Source: an uncultured Ruminococcus sp. (lineage in GTDB: Bacteria > Bacillota > Clostridia > Oscillospirales > Acutalibacteraceae). From it: a stretch of DNA of 23,285 nucleotides. Of this stretch, positions 8,736-17,134 are shown piece by piece (the first letter of the stretch is position 1; the number at the start of each line of letters is the position of its first letter). A program made the position numbers and the translations under genes. The notes below the pieces were generated by a model. It saw only the letters and a list, made by a program, of their open reading frames with translations. It was not told the origin of the DNA and did no database searches. Location of the stretch: assembly GCA_905234305.1 (NCBI GenBank), contig CAJOHT010000076.1, positions 1-23,285 of the forward strand. The letters run 5' to 3'.

Positions 8736-8970
8736 CGGATATTTTGATAAGCGATGACGAGGAGGTCTGTTTTTCCCGAGGCATAGAGAGGAAGCGGTTG
8801 GTGTAAGTTTTCGCGAGGGATTTACGGATGTAGCCTTTGAGCTTTTAAGCTGAACTGAAAGTAGGTTTAAACGGGTTCGACCGTTATATCGACAGAGAGC
8901 GGATTATATAATCCGAACTTGGGTGGTACCACGGACAATGTTCGCCCCGAGCTTTTGCTCGGGGCTTTTT
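8736..8970 (+). promoter_or_regulatory. T-box riboswitch leader, valine specifier GUA, upstream of valS
   Basis: A classic T-box leader that senses uncharged tRNA-Val. Visible parts in order: the GA (kink-turn) motif GCGATGA at 8751-8757 opposing TTGAGC near 8837-8842; the AGAGAG loop motif near 8785; GGTGTAAG in the distal loop; GTA at 8830-8832 immediately followed by a purine and positioned as the specifier; a small stem ACGG/CCGT near 8870-8883; and the antiterminator with the T-box core GGGTGGTACCACGG at about 8921-8934. TGGT offers U to pair with an A discriminator base, as expected for tRNA-Val. A terminator follows. Specifier, discriminator pairing and downstream gene agree. Confidence 0.93.
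8944..8970 (+). terminator. Intrinsic terminator of the T-box leader
   Basis: GCCCCGAGC at 8944-8952, a TTTT loop, the perfect complement GCTCGGGGC at 8957-8965, then a run of T. It is the terminator arm that competes with the antiterminator when tRNA-Val is charged. Confidence 0.9.
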
Positions 8971-9022
8971 CGTTAATTTTTTATTGAAAAAAGGTTAGAG
9001 TAAAATAGAAAGGAAAGATATT

Positions 9023-11691
9023 ATGAGTAAAGAAATGGCAAAATCCTATAATCCAAAGGATTTTGAAGACAGAATTTACGATTTCTGGATGAAGGGCAAT
9101 TACTTCCATGCCGAGATAGATAAGGATAAGAAACCTTATACTATCGTTATGCCGCCGCCCAATATTACGGGTCAGCTTCATATGGGACATGCTCTCGACG
9201 AAACATTGCAGGATATCCTTATCCGCTGGAGAAGAATGCAGGGTTATTCGGCTTTATGGCTCCCCGGAACAGACCATGCTTCTATAGCTACGGAGGCTAA
9301 AATTGTTGAGGCGATGCGCAAGGAAGGGCTTACTAAGGAAGACCTCGGACGCGAAAAATTCCTTGAGCGCGCGTGGGACTGGAAAAAGGAATACGGCGGA
9401 CGTATTACCGAGCAGCTTAAAAAACTCGGTTCCTCCTGCGACTGGGAACGCGAGCGGTTTACAATGGACGAGGGCTGTTCAAAAGCGGTAAACGAGGTGT
9501 TTGTGCGCCTTTATAACGATGGAAAAATTTACCGCGGAAACCGTATGGTTAACTGGTGTCCTCATTGCTGCACCTCGATTTCCGACGCGGAGGTTGATTA
9601 CGAGGAACAGCACGGTCATTTCTGGCATCTTCTCTATCAGGTTAAGGAGACGGGCGAGTATCTTGAGCTTGCTACAACACGTCCCGAAACTATGCTCGGC
9701 GATACAGCCGTAGCGATAAACGCCGAGGATGAGAGATGCACGGCTGCCACGTTATCCTTCCTCTTTTAAATAAAGAAATCCCGATTGTATGCGACGACCA
9801 TGCCGATATGGAAAAGGGAACAGGCGTAGTTAAGATTACTCCCGCTCACGACCCTAACGACTTTGAGGTTGGTCAGAGAAACAATCTGCCTATCGTACGC
9901 TGCTTTACCTATGACGGTCATATGACGGGTAAAGAGGATGTAGAAAAGTACAACGAGCTTGTAAAAAAAGGAAATCTTGCCGAAAACGAGCCCGAGGTTC
10001 TCGACTGCGGAAAATACGCGGGACTCACTACCGAAGAAGCCAGCAAGGTTATATTAGAAGATTTAAAGGCTATCGGCGCACTTAAAGAGGTTGAGGATCT
10101 AACCCACGACGTAGGTACCTGCTACCGTTGTCATACTACTATCGAGCCGATGGTAAGTAAGCAGTGGTTCGTAAAAATGGATCCGCTCGCTAAACCCGCG
10201 ATTAAATGCGTACGTGACGGTAAGACTAAGTTTATCCCCGACCGTTTTGATAAGATTTATTATCATTGGATGGAGAATATAAAAGACTGGTGTATAAGCC
10301 GCCAGCTTTGGTGGGGACATCAGATTCCCGCCTGGTACTGTGACGAGTGCGGAGAGGTAATCGTTGCTAAGGACGAGCCTCATACCTGCCCGAAATGCGG
10401 AAGCGAAAAACTTACCCGCGACGAAGATACTCTCGATACGTGGTTCAGCTCGGCGCTTTGGCCGTTCTCTACTCTCGGCTGGCCCGACGAAACTCCCGAG
10501 CTTGACTATTTCTTCCCGACAAGCACGCTTGTAACGGGTTATGATATTATCTTCTTCTGGGTAGCGAGGATGATTTTCTCTTCGGTTGAGCATATGAAAT
10601 CCCAGCCCTTCGATACCGTGTTTATCCACGGAATCGTTCGTGACGAAAACGGCGTTAAAATGAGTAAATCCCTCGGAAACGGCATCGACCCGCTCGAGGT
10701 AATCGAGAAAAACGGCGCCGACGCGTTAAGATTTTTCCTCGCGACAGGTAACGCCCCGGGTAACGATATGCGTTATTCCGATAAAAAGGTTGAGGCTTGC
10801 GGAAACTTCGCGAATAAGCTATGGAACGCCATGAATATCGACGATTTCGAGGTTAAAAATGAGCTTCCCGCCGAGCTTACCATCGAGGATAAGTGGATAG
10901 TTTCCACCCTCAATACCGTAGCTAAGGAAATCAACGTTAATCTTGAAAAATTTGAACTCGGAGTCGCTGTTCAGAAGCTCTATGACTTTATATGGGACTG
11001 CTTCTGCGACTGGTATATCGAGCTTAGTAAATCAAGACTCCAAAGCGAGGGAGAAACCGCCGCTAACGCGCGTCAGATACTGCTTTGGACTTTAGATAAG
11101 ATATTGAAACTGCTCCATCCGTTTATGCCTTATATAACCGAGGAAATCTGGCAGACCTTACCCGTAGAGGGTGAAACTATTATGCTTCAGGAATATCCTA
11201 AGTATGATGAAGCGCTCAACTTCCCCGAGGCTGTAAGCAGTATGGAGAAGATTATGGAAGCGATCCGCGCTATCCGTAACCGCCGTAATGAGATGAATGT
11301 ACCTCCCTCAAAGAAGGCGAAAGTATATATCGCGACTAAGTTTAAGGATGTTTTCGATAGCGGAGCTAAGTTTATCTGCCGTCTTGCTTCAGCGAGCGAG
11401 GTTGAAACGGGCGAGAGCTTCGATATCGAGGGGGCTGTTAACGTAGTTACGGCAGACGCTAAAATCTATATCCCGATGGATGAGCTTGTAGATAAAAAAG
11501 CTGAGCTTGAGCGCCTTAACAAGGAGCTTCAGGCGATTGAGAAACGCTTAGCCCAGAGCGAAGGCAAGCTCAATAACCAGGGCTTCGTCGCTAAAGCTCC
11601 CGCTGCGGTAGTCGAAAAGGTTAAAGGCCAGGCTGCTAAGGAGAGAGAGCAGATAGCTATGATCAAAACCGCGATAGAAGCGTTAAATTAA
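9023..11691 (+). CDS. valS: Valine--tRNA ligase, frameshifted in the editing domain
   Basis: Class I synthetase charging tRNA-Val in the cytoplasm. The first frame carries the HIGH-type motif HMGH at residues 53-56 in the [15 protein letters not shown] context, and GTDHA. The CP1 editing domain ([15 protein letters not shown]) breaks after DER at about 9736-9738; the second frame continues [17 protein letters not shown] and includes KMSKSLGNG and a C-terminal coiled-coil arm. Relatives have about four residues (like YKDL) where only two bases remain, so about 10 bases are missing. Restoring them gives about 892 residues, near the usual 880. As sequenced, only a 248-residue N-terminal fragment would be made. 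The gene is normally essential, so a sequence error or a second copy is likely. Start ATG 9023 is preceded by AAAGGA. Confidence 0.92.
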
Positions 11692-11889
11692 ATCTTCGAT
11701 TTAATAAGTAATAAGTAAAAGGCAATAGGTAATAGATAAGCCGTGGAGTTTTTACGCTCCACGGCTTAATATCTGTAAAATAATTATAAATAATTAAAAG
11801 TATAAACCCGCCGGCTTCGCCGCCGTTAATGAACTTTTCCTTTCGATTAGTCTTTTTCAAAGGCGGATTCGGCACCCGCGGCTCGCGGT
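11692..11889. repeat. Gene-free stretch with repeat-like character
   Basis: About 200 bases between convergent valS and the deoxyribosyltransferase gene, with no credible gene. It holds an A/T-rich tract at about 11698-11736 with a roughly 7-base period (TAATAAG, GGCAATA and GGTAATA variants), the hairpin at 11738-11767, and a GC-rich end with short inverted repeats such as CCGCG-GCT-CGCGG near 11876-11888 and CCGGCTTCGCCG near 11811-11822. The texture is unlike the flanking genes and resembles interspersed intergenic repeats. Only one copy is present in the window, so the repeat assignment is inference. Confidence 0.35.
11738..11767. terminator. Hairpin downstream of valS, possible terminator
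   Basis: A perfect 11-bp stem, AAGCCGTGGAG at 11738-11748 and CTCCACGGCTT at 11757-11767, around an 8-base loop. There is no proper T-run on either side, so it is a weak intrinsic terminator at best; it may instead belong to the repeat-like element described next. Confidence 0.4.
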
Positions 11890-12312
11890 TTAAAACATTT
11901 TACCTTCGTACGGCGTATACGGCATTTTGTCGAAATCATAAGTTTTTAATTCTTCGAGAGTGATGTTGGAATGACATCCCTCGTGAATCATAAGGTTGGA
12001 GTCTTTGCCGAGATGTACTACGACTACGGGAGTATTCGTACCGTAGGCGTAGCCGCATTCCCATGCCGTACCGCTGTCGCTGTAATTTCCGTAATAAAGC
12101 ATTACTACCGCGTCAGCCCAGTCGATAAAGCGCCTGTCGTTCATAAATGTTTCCTTAGACCATAGCGGCGAGCCGATATTTTCCTCGCTTCTTACTTCAT
12201 TAAGGCGCGGGCTGAAAACGTCAAATCCTCGGTCAAAAAGGATTTTTTCAGCTACTTCAACATTTTTAAGTTCCTCTTCGTTAAAAAACGGCGAGGCTAA
12301 ATATATTTTCAT
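11890..12312 (-). CDS. Nucleoside 2-deoxyribosyltransferase family protein
   Basis: 140 residues from ATG 12312, chosen because AGGAG lies 8 bases upstream; the open frame extends to 12348 without a ribosome site. The N-terminus MKIYLASPFF, the central RFIDWADAVVMLYYG segment and DSGTAWECGYAYG fit the nucleoside 2-deoxyribosyltransferase fold. Glu85 in WECGYA is at the position of the catalytic nucleophile, with Asp64/Asp67 as nearby acidic candidates, and the C-terminal YEGKMF resembles the YEGAVY-type end of Lactobacillus enzymes. The family swaps bases between deoxynucleosides in purine/pyrimidine salvage, though some members are only hydrolases. It lies about 20 bases downstream of the yfhO terminator hairpin, leaving no obvious room for a separate promoter outside yfhO. 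Confidence 0.83.
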   Translation of the reverse strand: MKIYLASPFFNEEELKNVEVAEKILFDRGFDVFSPRLNEVRSEENIGSPLWSKETFMNDRRFIDWADAVVMLYYGNYSDSGTAWECGYAYGTNTPVVVVHLGKDSNLMIHEGCHSNITLEELKTYDFDKMPYTPYEGKMF

Positions 12313-12330
12313 AATTCCATCTCCTATGTT

Positions 12331-12364
12331 AAAAAGGTCGGGATACAATATGCAGCCCGACCTT
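12331..12364 (-). terminator. Intrinsic terminator of yfhO
   Basis: On the minus strand AAGGTCGGG and CCCGACCTT form a perfect 9-bp stem (12334-12342 with 12356-12364) with a 13-base loop, and the 3' arm runs into TTTTT. It lies 8 bases after the yfhO stop and just before the ribosome site of the deoxyribosyltransferase gene. Confidence 0.8.
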
Positions 12365-12372
12365 ATATAGTA

Positions 12373-15171
12373 TTATGCTTCTTCCTTAAAAAACAGTGTG
12401 TATTTTTTCTTTTTGACTTTTCTCAGTACCGTGTAGCCGATAAACAGCGCGAGTCCGATAATAGAGATGATCGTACCCTTTGTAAAGCCTTTGGGGAGGA
12501 AGCTGAGAGAAATCTCGTGTTTACCCTTAGAGAGGTTAAACGCTGTTAAAGCGTGAGCGACAGGAGTGATCTCCGTATCCTTGCCGTCAACTTTGGCGGT
12601 CCAGCCTTCGTTTTTGCTGCCGAAAAGTTTGCCGATTAAAGTATCGTCATCGGTAGAACCTGTTTCGTAGGGGATAGAGGTATAGAAAAGACCGTCTTCG
12701 TCAGCGTATATTGTACCTTCCATAGAAGAACCTGTCAGCTTGGTTGTAGTCATACTGTTTTTGATAGTCTTTAAGCCTTTTTCAAAAACTTCCTCATTAA
12801 GAAGATTTACGTAAACTTTTGCCGAGCCGTTGGCGCCTTCTTTAAGGTCGCTGTATACTGAGATTTTATCGCCCTTGTTAAAGTATCCGATAGACATCAT
12901 ATAAGGACGTTTTATATAGAAGGATGAAGTTCCTGTGCGGGCGACATCGTTACACATAATCTTAACGTTATCCGCGTCGGTAATCTGAACATACGCGTAA
13001 TAATATCCGTTCTGAGGAGCGCGGTAGTTCCACTTAAGATGAGGCGTAAGATTCTGACTGTTTGAAGAGAAGCTGTAGCTGCCGTAATTAAGACGGTTAA
13101 CAGGGAAATCCTTATAGTCGGTATGTCCCTGGTCTACAACGTCGAGTTGAGTATACAGCTTTTCTTTAACTCCTGTCGCGAGCGAGAAGAAATCGTTCTG
13201 CTTTTCAAAAACGTTATAAGTATCCTCGTCGCTTTCGCCCTGATAACTGAGCAGAGAGCTTTTTACCATCATACCCATAGGGATATAATTCTGGTTTTTC
13301 ATCAGTTTTACATTAGCCGAATTATAAACCTCTTTAAGGTACTTTTTGTCGTTATAATTGCCGTCGCGGGCAATAATATACTTAATATTCATAAACAAAT
13401 CGGTAACGGGTGAGTTTTCGGCATATGTATAGCGGTTGCCCGAAAGCCATCCCATAAGACCGAAGTTTTCCGCGAAGCGGGTAATGCTTTCGTTTGTCAT
13501 CGAGTTAAACATCGAAACGCCGTTAAAGCGGTTTAACGAGGAGTCGCACAATGTTTGTGTGCTTGTAAACTCGGCTCTCCAAAGCTCGGGAGTGTCTTTT
13601 TCGGCATTTTTCATATACTCTACGACATTAGCGGTGTTCGCTCCGCCTCGGGGATATTCAAATGTAGTTGTTACCGAGGTTGTTTTAACGCCGATATAAG
13701 CAGTAGCCGCGCCCTGGGCTACGACGATAGCCGTAAGTATAATACATAAAACGGGTTTCCTTATCGTCGTCTTTTTAAACAGGAACAGAGCGACAAGAAT
13801 AAGCAGAGCTATGACCGCTGTGGAAACAATTACGAGAACGCTTTGGGTTCCGATACATAGGAGTACAACAATAGTAGTAACAAGCGCGGTTATAATAAGG
13901 TCAAAGTAATTCAGGCTGTCAATAATCTGGAACGCCCTGAACGCCATAAGCACAAGTATGAAACTTACAAGATAGCTGAAGCGGTAGGGTATCATATTTG
14001 TAAAATGGAAACCGTGCCACATATAGTCAAGCTGGCGGATAATAAAGCTCATGATAAGGAATAAAAGAAGACATCCGTTAAAAATCTTTTCTCTTAGCTT
14101 AATCTTCTTCGATACCATAAACATAATGCCGAGAACTATCGAGATAACACCGCAGGCGATGTTCGGAAGACCGCCTGTAGTAGCGGGCTCAATAAACGCT
14201 CCTGTGTTGGAAATAACCTGTTTTATAGCGTCCATCGTGCCGACAAAATCATTAGTGGCGCCTATGTTGATCTGATATCCCGTGGGGAAGGTGCTATCCG
14301 CGGCATGGGTATTCTGCAGACCGAAGAAAGCGGGAAGCATAAAGAACAGCGTAATTAAAATCGCAACAATCGAGCATATTCCCATACGCGCGAAGCGTCT
14401 GCCGAATTCCTTTATGCCGTCCCAGCGGCATACGTTGTAGCCGATAAATACAAGCACCATAAATATGCAGGTAAAAAGACCTATATAATAGTTGGTCAAT
14501 ACCGAAAGTGCCAGCGTGATTATATAAAGGCGGTATTTGCCTTCGCGCATCAACGCGGTAAAGCCCATAACAACAAGCGGAGTCAGCGCTACCGTATCGA
14601 GCCAGATTTCGCACCAATAATAGCCCATAAAGAACGCCGAAAGCGCGAAACAGGTTGAGAAAATCACGAGAGAAATATCGTCGCGTTTAAAGGTGTAGCG
14701 TAAGAATATCGCGAAAAATCCGCCCGCAAGACCGATTTTAAGCACAACCGAGAAGGTGAGGTACATATCAAGCCAGTCGTTCGGGATAAATATCGTAAAG
14801 ATATTAAGAGGGCTGGCGAGATAATAGGACATAAGAGAGAAATAGTTTGTTCCTCCGCCCTGGGTCCATGACCAGAAAAGCGATTCTCCGTGCTTAAGCT
14901 TGTCCTGAAAATCTACGAGGAAGGGATAATACTGATGCCATAAATCGGTAACGAGAATTTGCTTGTCGCCGAAAGGACGGCATCCCATAACCGCGAACGC
15001 TATAAACATAAGCGCGAAGGGGATAAGAAACGAGAGGAAAATAAAAAGATTTCTGCTGAAAAACTTTCCTTCTCTTAAGGTTGCCTGCGTCGGACAGTCA
15101 AAAAGCGAAAGTCTTTTTGTTACCGTCGCTGTTTCCTGAACCGCCTCAGGCTTGTTCTTTTTCTTAGACAT
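12373..15171 (-). CDS. YfhO family membrane protein (probable GT-C glycosyltransferase)
   Basis: 932-residue polytopic membrane protein: a basic cytoplasmic N-terminus, about twelve hydrophobic helices in the first two thirds and last helix near residues 895-915, with a large extracytoplasmic domain between. The first loop holds VTDLWHQYYPFLVDFQ and the GESLFWSWTQGGGTNYF motif characteristic of YfhO. In Bacillus subtilis YfhO works with CsbB and GtcA in adding GlcNAc to lipoteichoic acid on the outer face of the membrane; CsbB makes the lipid-linked sugar. The divergent neighbour encodes a GtrA/GtcA-like protein, supporting that role. AGGAGA precedes the ATG by 8 bases. Intact. The polymer modified here is unknown. 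Confidence 0.9.
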   Translation of the reverse strand: MSKKKNKPEAVQETATVTKRLSLFDCPTQATLREGKFFSRNLFIFLSFLIPFALMFIAFAVMGCRPFGDKQILVTDLWHQYYPFLVDFQDKLKHGESLFWSWTQGGGTNYFSLMSYYLASPLNIFTIFIPNDWLDMYLTFSVVLKIGLAGGFFAIFLRYTFKRDDISLVIFSTCFALSAFFMGYYWCEIWLDTVALTPLVVMGFTALMREGKYRLYIITLALSVLTNYYIGLFTCIFMVLVFIGYNVCRWDGIKEFGRRFARMGICSIVAILITLFFMLPAFFGLQNTHAADSTFPTGYQINIGATNDFVGTMDAIKQVISNTGAFIEPATTGGLPNIACGVISIVLGIMFMVSKKIKLREKIFNGCLLLFLIMSFIIRQLDYMWHGFHFTNMIPYRFSYLVSFILVLMAFRAFQIIDSLNYFDLIITALVTTIVVLLCIGTQSVLVIVSTAVIALLILVALFLFKKTTIRKPVLCIILTAIVVAQGAATAYIGVKTTSVTTTFEYPRGGANTANVVEYMKNAEKDTPELWRAEFTSTQTLCDSSLNRFNGVSMFNSMTNESITRFAENFGLMGWLSGNRYTYAENSPVTDLFMNIKYIIARDGNYNDKKYLKEVYNSANVKLMKNQNYIPMGMMVKSSLLSYQGESDEDTYNVFEKQNDFFSLATGVKEKLYTQLDVVDQGHTDYKDFPVNRLNYGSYSFSSNSQNLTPHLKWNYRAPQNGYYYAYVQITDADNVKIMCNDVARTGTSSFYIKRPYMMSIGYFNKGDKISVYSDLKEGANGSAKVYVNLLNEEVFEKGLKTIKNSMTTTKLTGSSMEGTIYADEDGLFYTSIPYETGSTDDDTLIGKLFGSKNEGWTAKVDGKDTEITPVAHALTAFNLSKGKHEISLSFLPKGFTKGTIISIIGLALFIGYTVLRKVKKKKYTLFFKEEA

Positions 15172-15211
15172 TTGAAAATCTCCTATTCAAAATAATTGCA
15201 TTTTTACACAT

Positions 15212-15239
15212 CGTATATAATAACACATTTTTTTTTCAA
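15212..15239 (-). promoter_or_regulatory. Sigma-A-type promoter of yfhO
   Basis: On the minus strand TTGAAA (15234-15239) and TATACG (15212-15217) with a 16-base spacer, 40 bases upstream of the yfhO ATG. Confidence 0.5.
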
Positions 15240-15276
15240 GGTAAATATAAAAAATAAATAAATCTTTCATAAAATA

Positions 15277-15305
15277 TAGACTTTTTTGTTATAAGTTGGT
15301 ATAAT
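15277..15305 (+). promoter_or_regulatory. Sigma-A-type promoter of the gtrA-like gene
   Basis: TAGACT at 15277-15282 and a perfect TATAAT at 15300-15305 with a 17-base spacer. An ATG at 15312 would sit only six bases after the -10 box, which supports starting translation at 15330. Confidence 0.65.
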
Positions 15306-15329
15306 TTTAAAATGGAGGAGAGTAAAATT

Positions 15330-15818
15330 ATGAAAAATTTTCTCAAAAATTTTTTTGATATAAAATTCTGGAAATTTATTCTTGTCGGAATACTTAATAC
15401 TATTGTCGGTATGGGACTGCAATTTGTGTTCTATAATTGCTTCGGCTGGGATAAATATAATTGGGGCGTATTGCTCGCGACCTTTATCGGTAACTTCCTC
15501 GGAAGCGTTCTGAGCTATTTTTTAAACAAGTATTTTACTTTTAAAAACACCGAAAAGGGATGGAAACCTGTTTTCCGTTTCGCGCTTAATATCGCGCTAT
15601 GCTATTTTATAGCTTATGTTGTAATAACGCCGATCGTAAGCCTTATTTGTACCGCGAACGGGCTTACTATGTTCGGCTGGTCGGTTAATAAGTTCGCGGG
15701 CAACGTTTCTATGGCTGTGGGCGCCTGTATGTTCGTAGCCTGTAACTATGTGGGACAAAGGTTCTTTGCCTTTAGGGAAAAGAAAGAAATAACGCCTTCT
15801 GAGGAAAAAGAATCCTGA
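15330..15818 (+). CDS. GtrA/GtcA-like family membrane protein
   Basis: 162 residues from ATG 15330, chosen over the in-frame ATG at 15312 because GGAGGAGA lies 8 bases before 15330 and 15312 falls at the promoter. Four membrane helices are seen, with KFILVGILNTIVGMGLQFV at the start, SYFLNKYFTFKN between helices two and three, and NYVGQRFFAFREK at the end, all diagnostic of the GtrA/DPMS family. GtrA and GtcA proteins are thought to flip undecaprenyl-phosphate-linked sugars across the membrane for glycosylation of O-antigen or teichoic acids. It is divergent from yfhO, the likely downstream transferase. No CsbB/GtrB-like glycosyltransferase is in the window. Confidence 0.9.
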   Translation: MKNFLKNFFDIKFWKFILVGILNTIVGMGLQFVFYNCFGWDKYNWGVLLATFIGNFLGSVLSYFLNKYFTFKNTEKGWKPVFRFALNIALCYFIAYVVITPIVSLICTANGLTMFGWSVNKFAGNVSMAVGACMFVACNYVGQRFFAFREKKEITPSEEKES

Positions 15819-15837
15819 CCCTAAAAGGGAGGTAAAT

Positions 15838-17073
15838 ATGAAAAAACTGTTCGGACTAATCCTGACGCTGGCTTTGGTTATTACCGCGGTATCGGGCTGT
15901 TCCTGCTCGCAGGAAGCTCCCGCGAAAAAACCCGCAGTAAAAACTGTCGCTAAAAAACAAGAAGTTAAGTATAAGGAAAATAACTTCGTTTTAAGCAGCG
16001 ACTATAACTATTATATCGGCGAAAAGGATATGTATTCGACCCTGCTTTTCGCTAAAGATCGTTATGTATATTCAAACAAGAACGGTATTTACGTGAAAAA
16101 GGACTTAAGAAACGGCGGTCGTAAAATCACCGCGTGGAGCAACGGCGCCGTGCTTTGTGACGGTGAAACCGTCTATTATCTTATTGTGAAAAGCGGTAGC
16201 GACTCAACTTACGAGTATTATATTTTTTCCGTCGGAATGGACGGAAAAAATGAAAAAAAGATTCTCAGCGGAATAGGACCCGCCTCGCTTATTACGATTT
16301 ATAACGGTAATCTTTATTTCAGAAACAGTCCCGATACGTCGGCTGAAAAGGATACCCATATTATGCGTTATAAGCTCGGAAGCAAAAAGGATCCCGAGAT
16401 GATCTCGCTCGATTATCAGGTTAACTATAACTGCGTATATAACGGTAAAATCTATTTCTCGAACGATAAGTTTTCCTCGCCCGAGCTGATATCGAAGAAG
16501 GATGTGGACTACAGCGTTTACTCGCTCGACCTTGAAACAGAAGATATCAAAAAGGTTGTTGAGTACAGTTACGGGGAGAGCATAGCCGCTAAAGACAGTA
16601 AAGACGCTGTGTTCTATTCGCGTAAGGTCGGCGAAAAAGGAAAAATATTTGTTATCGGTAAAGATAACAAAATAACCGAATCTAAGAGCTTTAAGACAAA
16701 AATCGACCCGTGGTTTACGGATAAAACTTCCGAAAACGCTTATATGTGCGATTTTAATAAGGTCAACAACGAAATTTTCCTTAAGTATAATATAAAAACC
16801 GCTGCGCATAAAAAACTTTCGGTAAGTCCGAAAAACTACAGCTGTTCAGGTATTACCTCGGGACTTAAGCCGACGGATAATGTGTATATCGCGCTGACAT
16901 CCGAGGGCAAAAAGCTGACGAAAAGCGTAGCCGTTCAGAAAGTAGTCGGCAATAAAACAAAATACTGTAAATTCAACGGCAAAAAATCAATTGAAACCGA
17001 CCTTTTCTGGATTACGGACGATAAGCTGATTCTGGAAGTTAACAACAAAATGAGAGTGTACAATTTAAAATAA
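15838..17073 (+). CDS. Lipoprotein, DUF5050-like, probable beta-propeller
   Basis: 411 residues. The signal peptide ends in the lipobox AVSGC (Cys21), so the mature protein should be lipid-anchored on the outer face of the membrane, followed by a Lys/Pro/Ala-rich tether to about residue 45. The rest has repeated short segments of the type IYNGNLYFRN, VYNGKIYFSND, DAVFYSRK, spaced like blades of a beta-propeller, as in DUF5050-type surface proteins. GGGAGG lies 5 bases before the ATG. The gene starts 19 bases after the gtrA-like stop, so it is probably cotranscribed and may relate to the same surface polymer. No enzymatic motif is seen; the fold assignment is inference from repeat spacing. Confidence 0.72.
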   Translation: MKKLFGLILTLALVITAVSGCSCSQEAPAKKPAVKTVAKKQEVKYKENNFVLSSDYNYYIGEKDMYSTLLFAKDRYVYSNKNGIYVKKDLRNGGRKITAWSNGAVLCDGETVYYLIVKSGSDSTYEYYIFSVGMDGKNEKKILSGIGPASLITIYNGNLYFRNSPDTSAEKDTHIMRYKLGSKKDPEMISLDYQVNYNCVYNGKIYFSNDKFSSPELISKKDVDYSVYSLDLETEDIKKVVEYSYGESIAAKDSKDAVFYSRKVGEKGKIFVIGKDNKITESKSFKTKIDPWFTDKTSENAYMCDFNKVNNEIFLKYNIKTAAHKKLSVSPKNYSCSGITSGLKPTDNVYIALTSEGKKLTKSVAVQKVVGNKTKYCKFNGKKSIETDLFWITDDKLILEVNNKMRVYNLK

Positions 17074-17084
17074 TAGAGCATATA

Positions 17085-17111
17085 TAAAAAGACGCGGCAC
17101 ATTTTTTGCCG
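17085..17111 (-). terminator. Weak intrinsic terminator of the FabG-like gene
   Basis: On the minus strand CGGCA and TGCCG (17095-17111) form a 5-bp stem followed by CG and TCTTTTT. The stem could also act on the plus strand for the convergent lipoprotein gene, although the plus-strand tail is mixed A/T. Confidence 0.45.
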
Positions 17112-17134
17112 TTAAATTAATATTAAAGTTTTAA

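Noticed and set aside
9720..9750. Programmed frameshifting or bypassing as the cause of the split valS
   Set aside because: Conserved residues are missing at the junction, whereas recoding leaves the coding information in place; no slippery heptamer or stimulatory structure is evident.
10099..10629. 176-codon minus-strand open frame inside valS
   Set aside because: Antisense shadow of conserved synthetase sequence including the KMSKS region; no ribosome site or family resemblance.
16204..16809. 201-codon minus-strand open frame inside the lipoprotein gene
   Set aside because: Antisense to an intact lipoprotein gene with a good ribosome site; its translation shows no domain.
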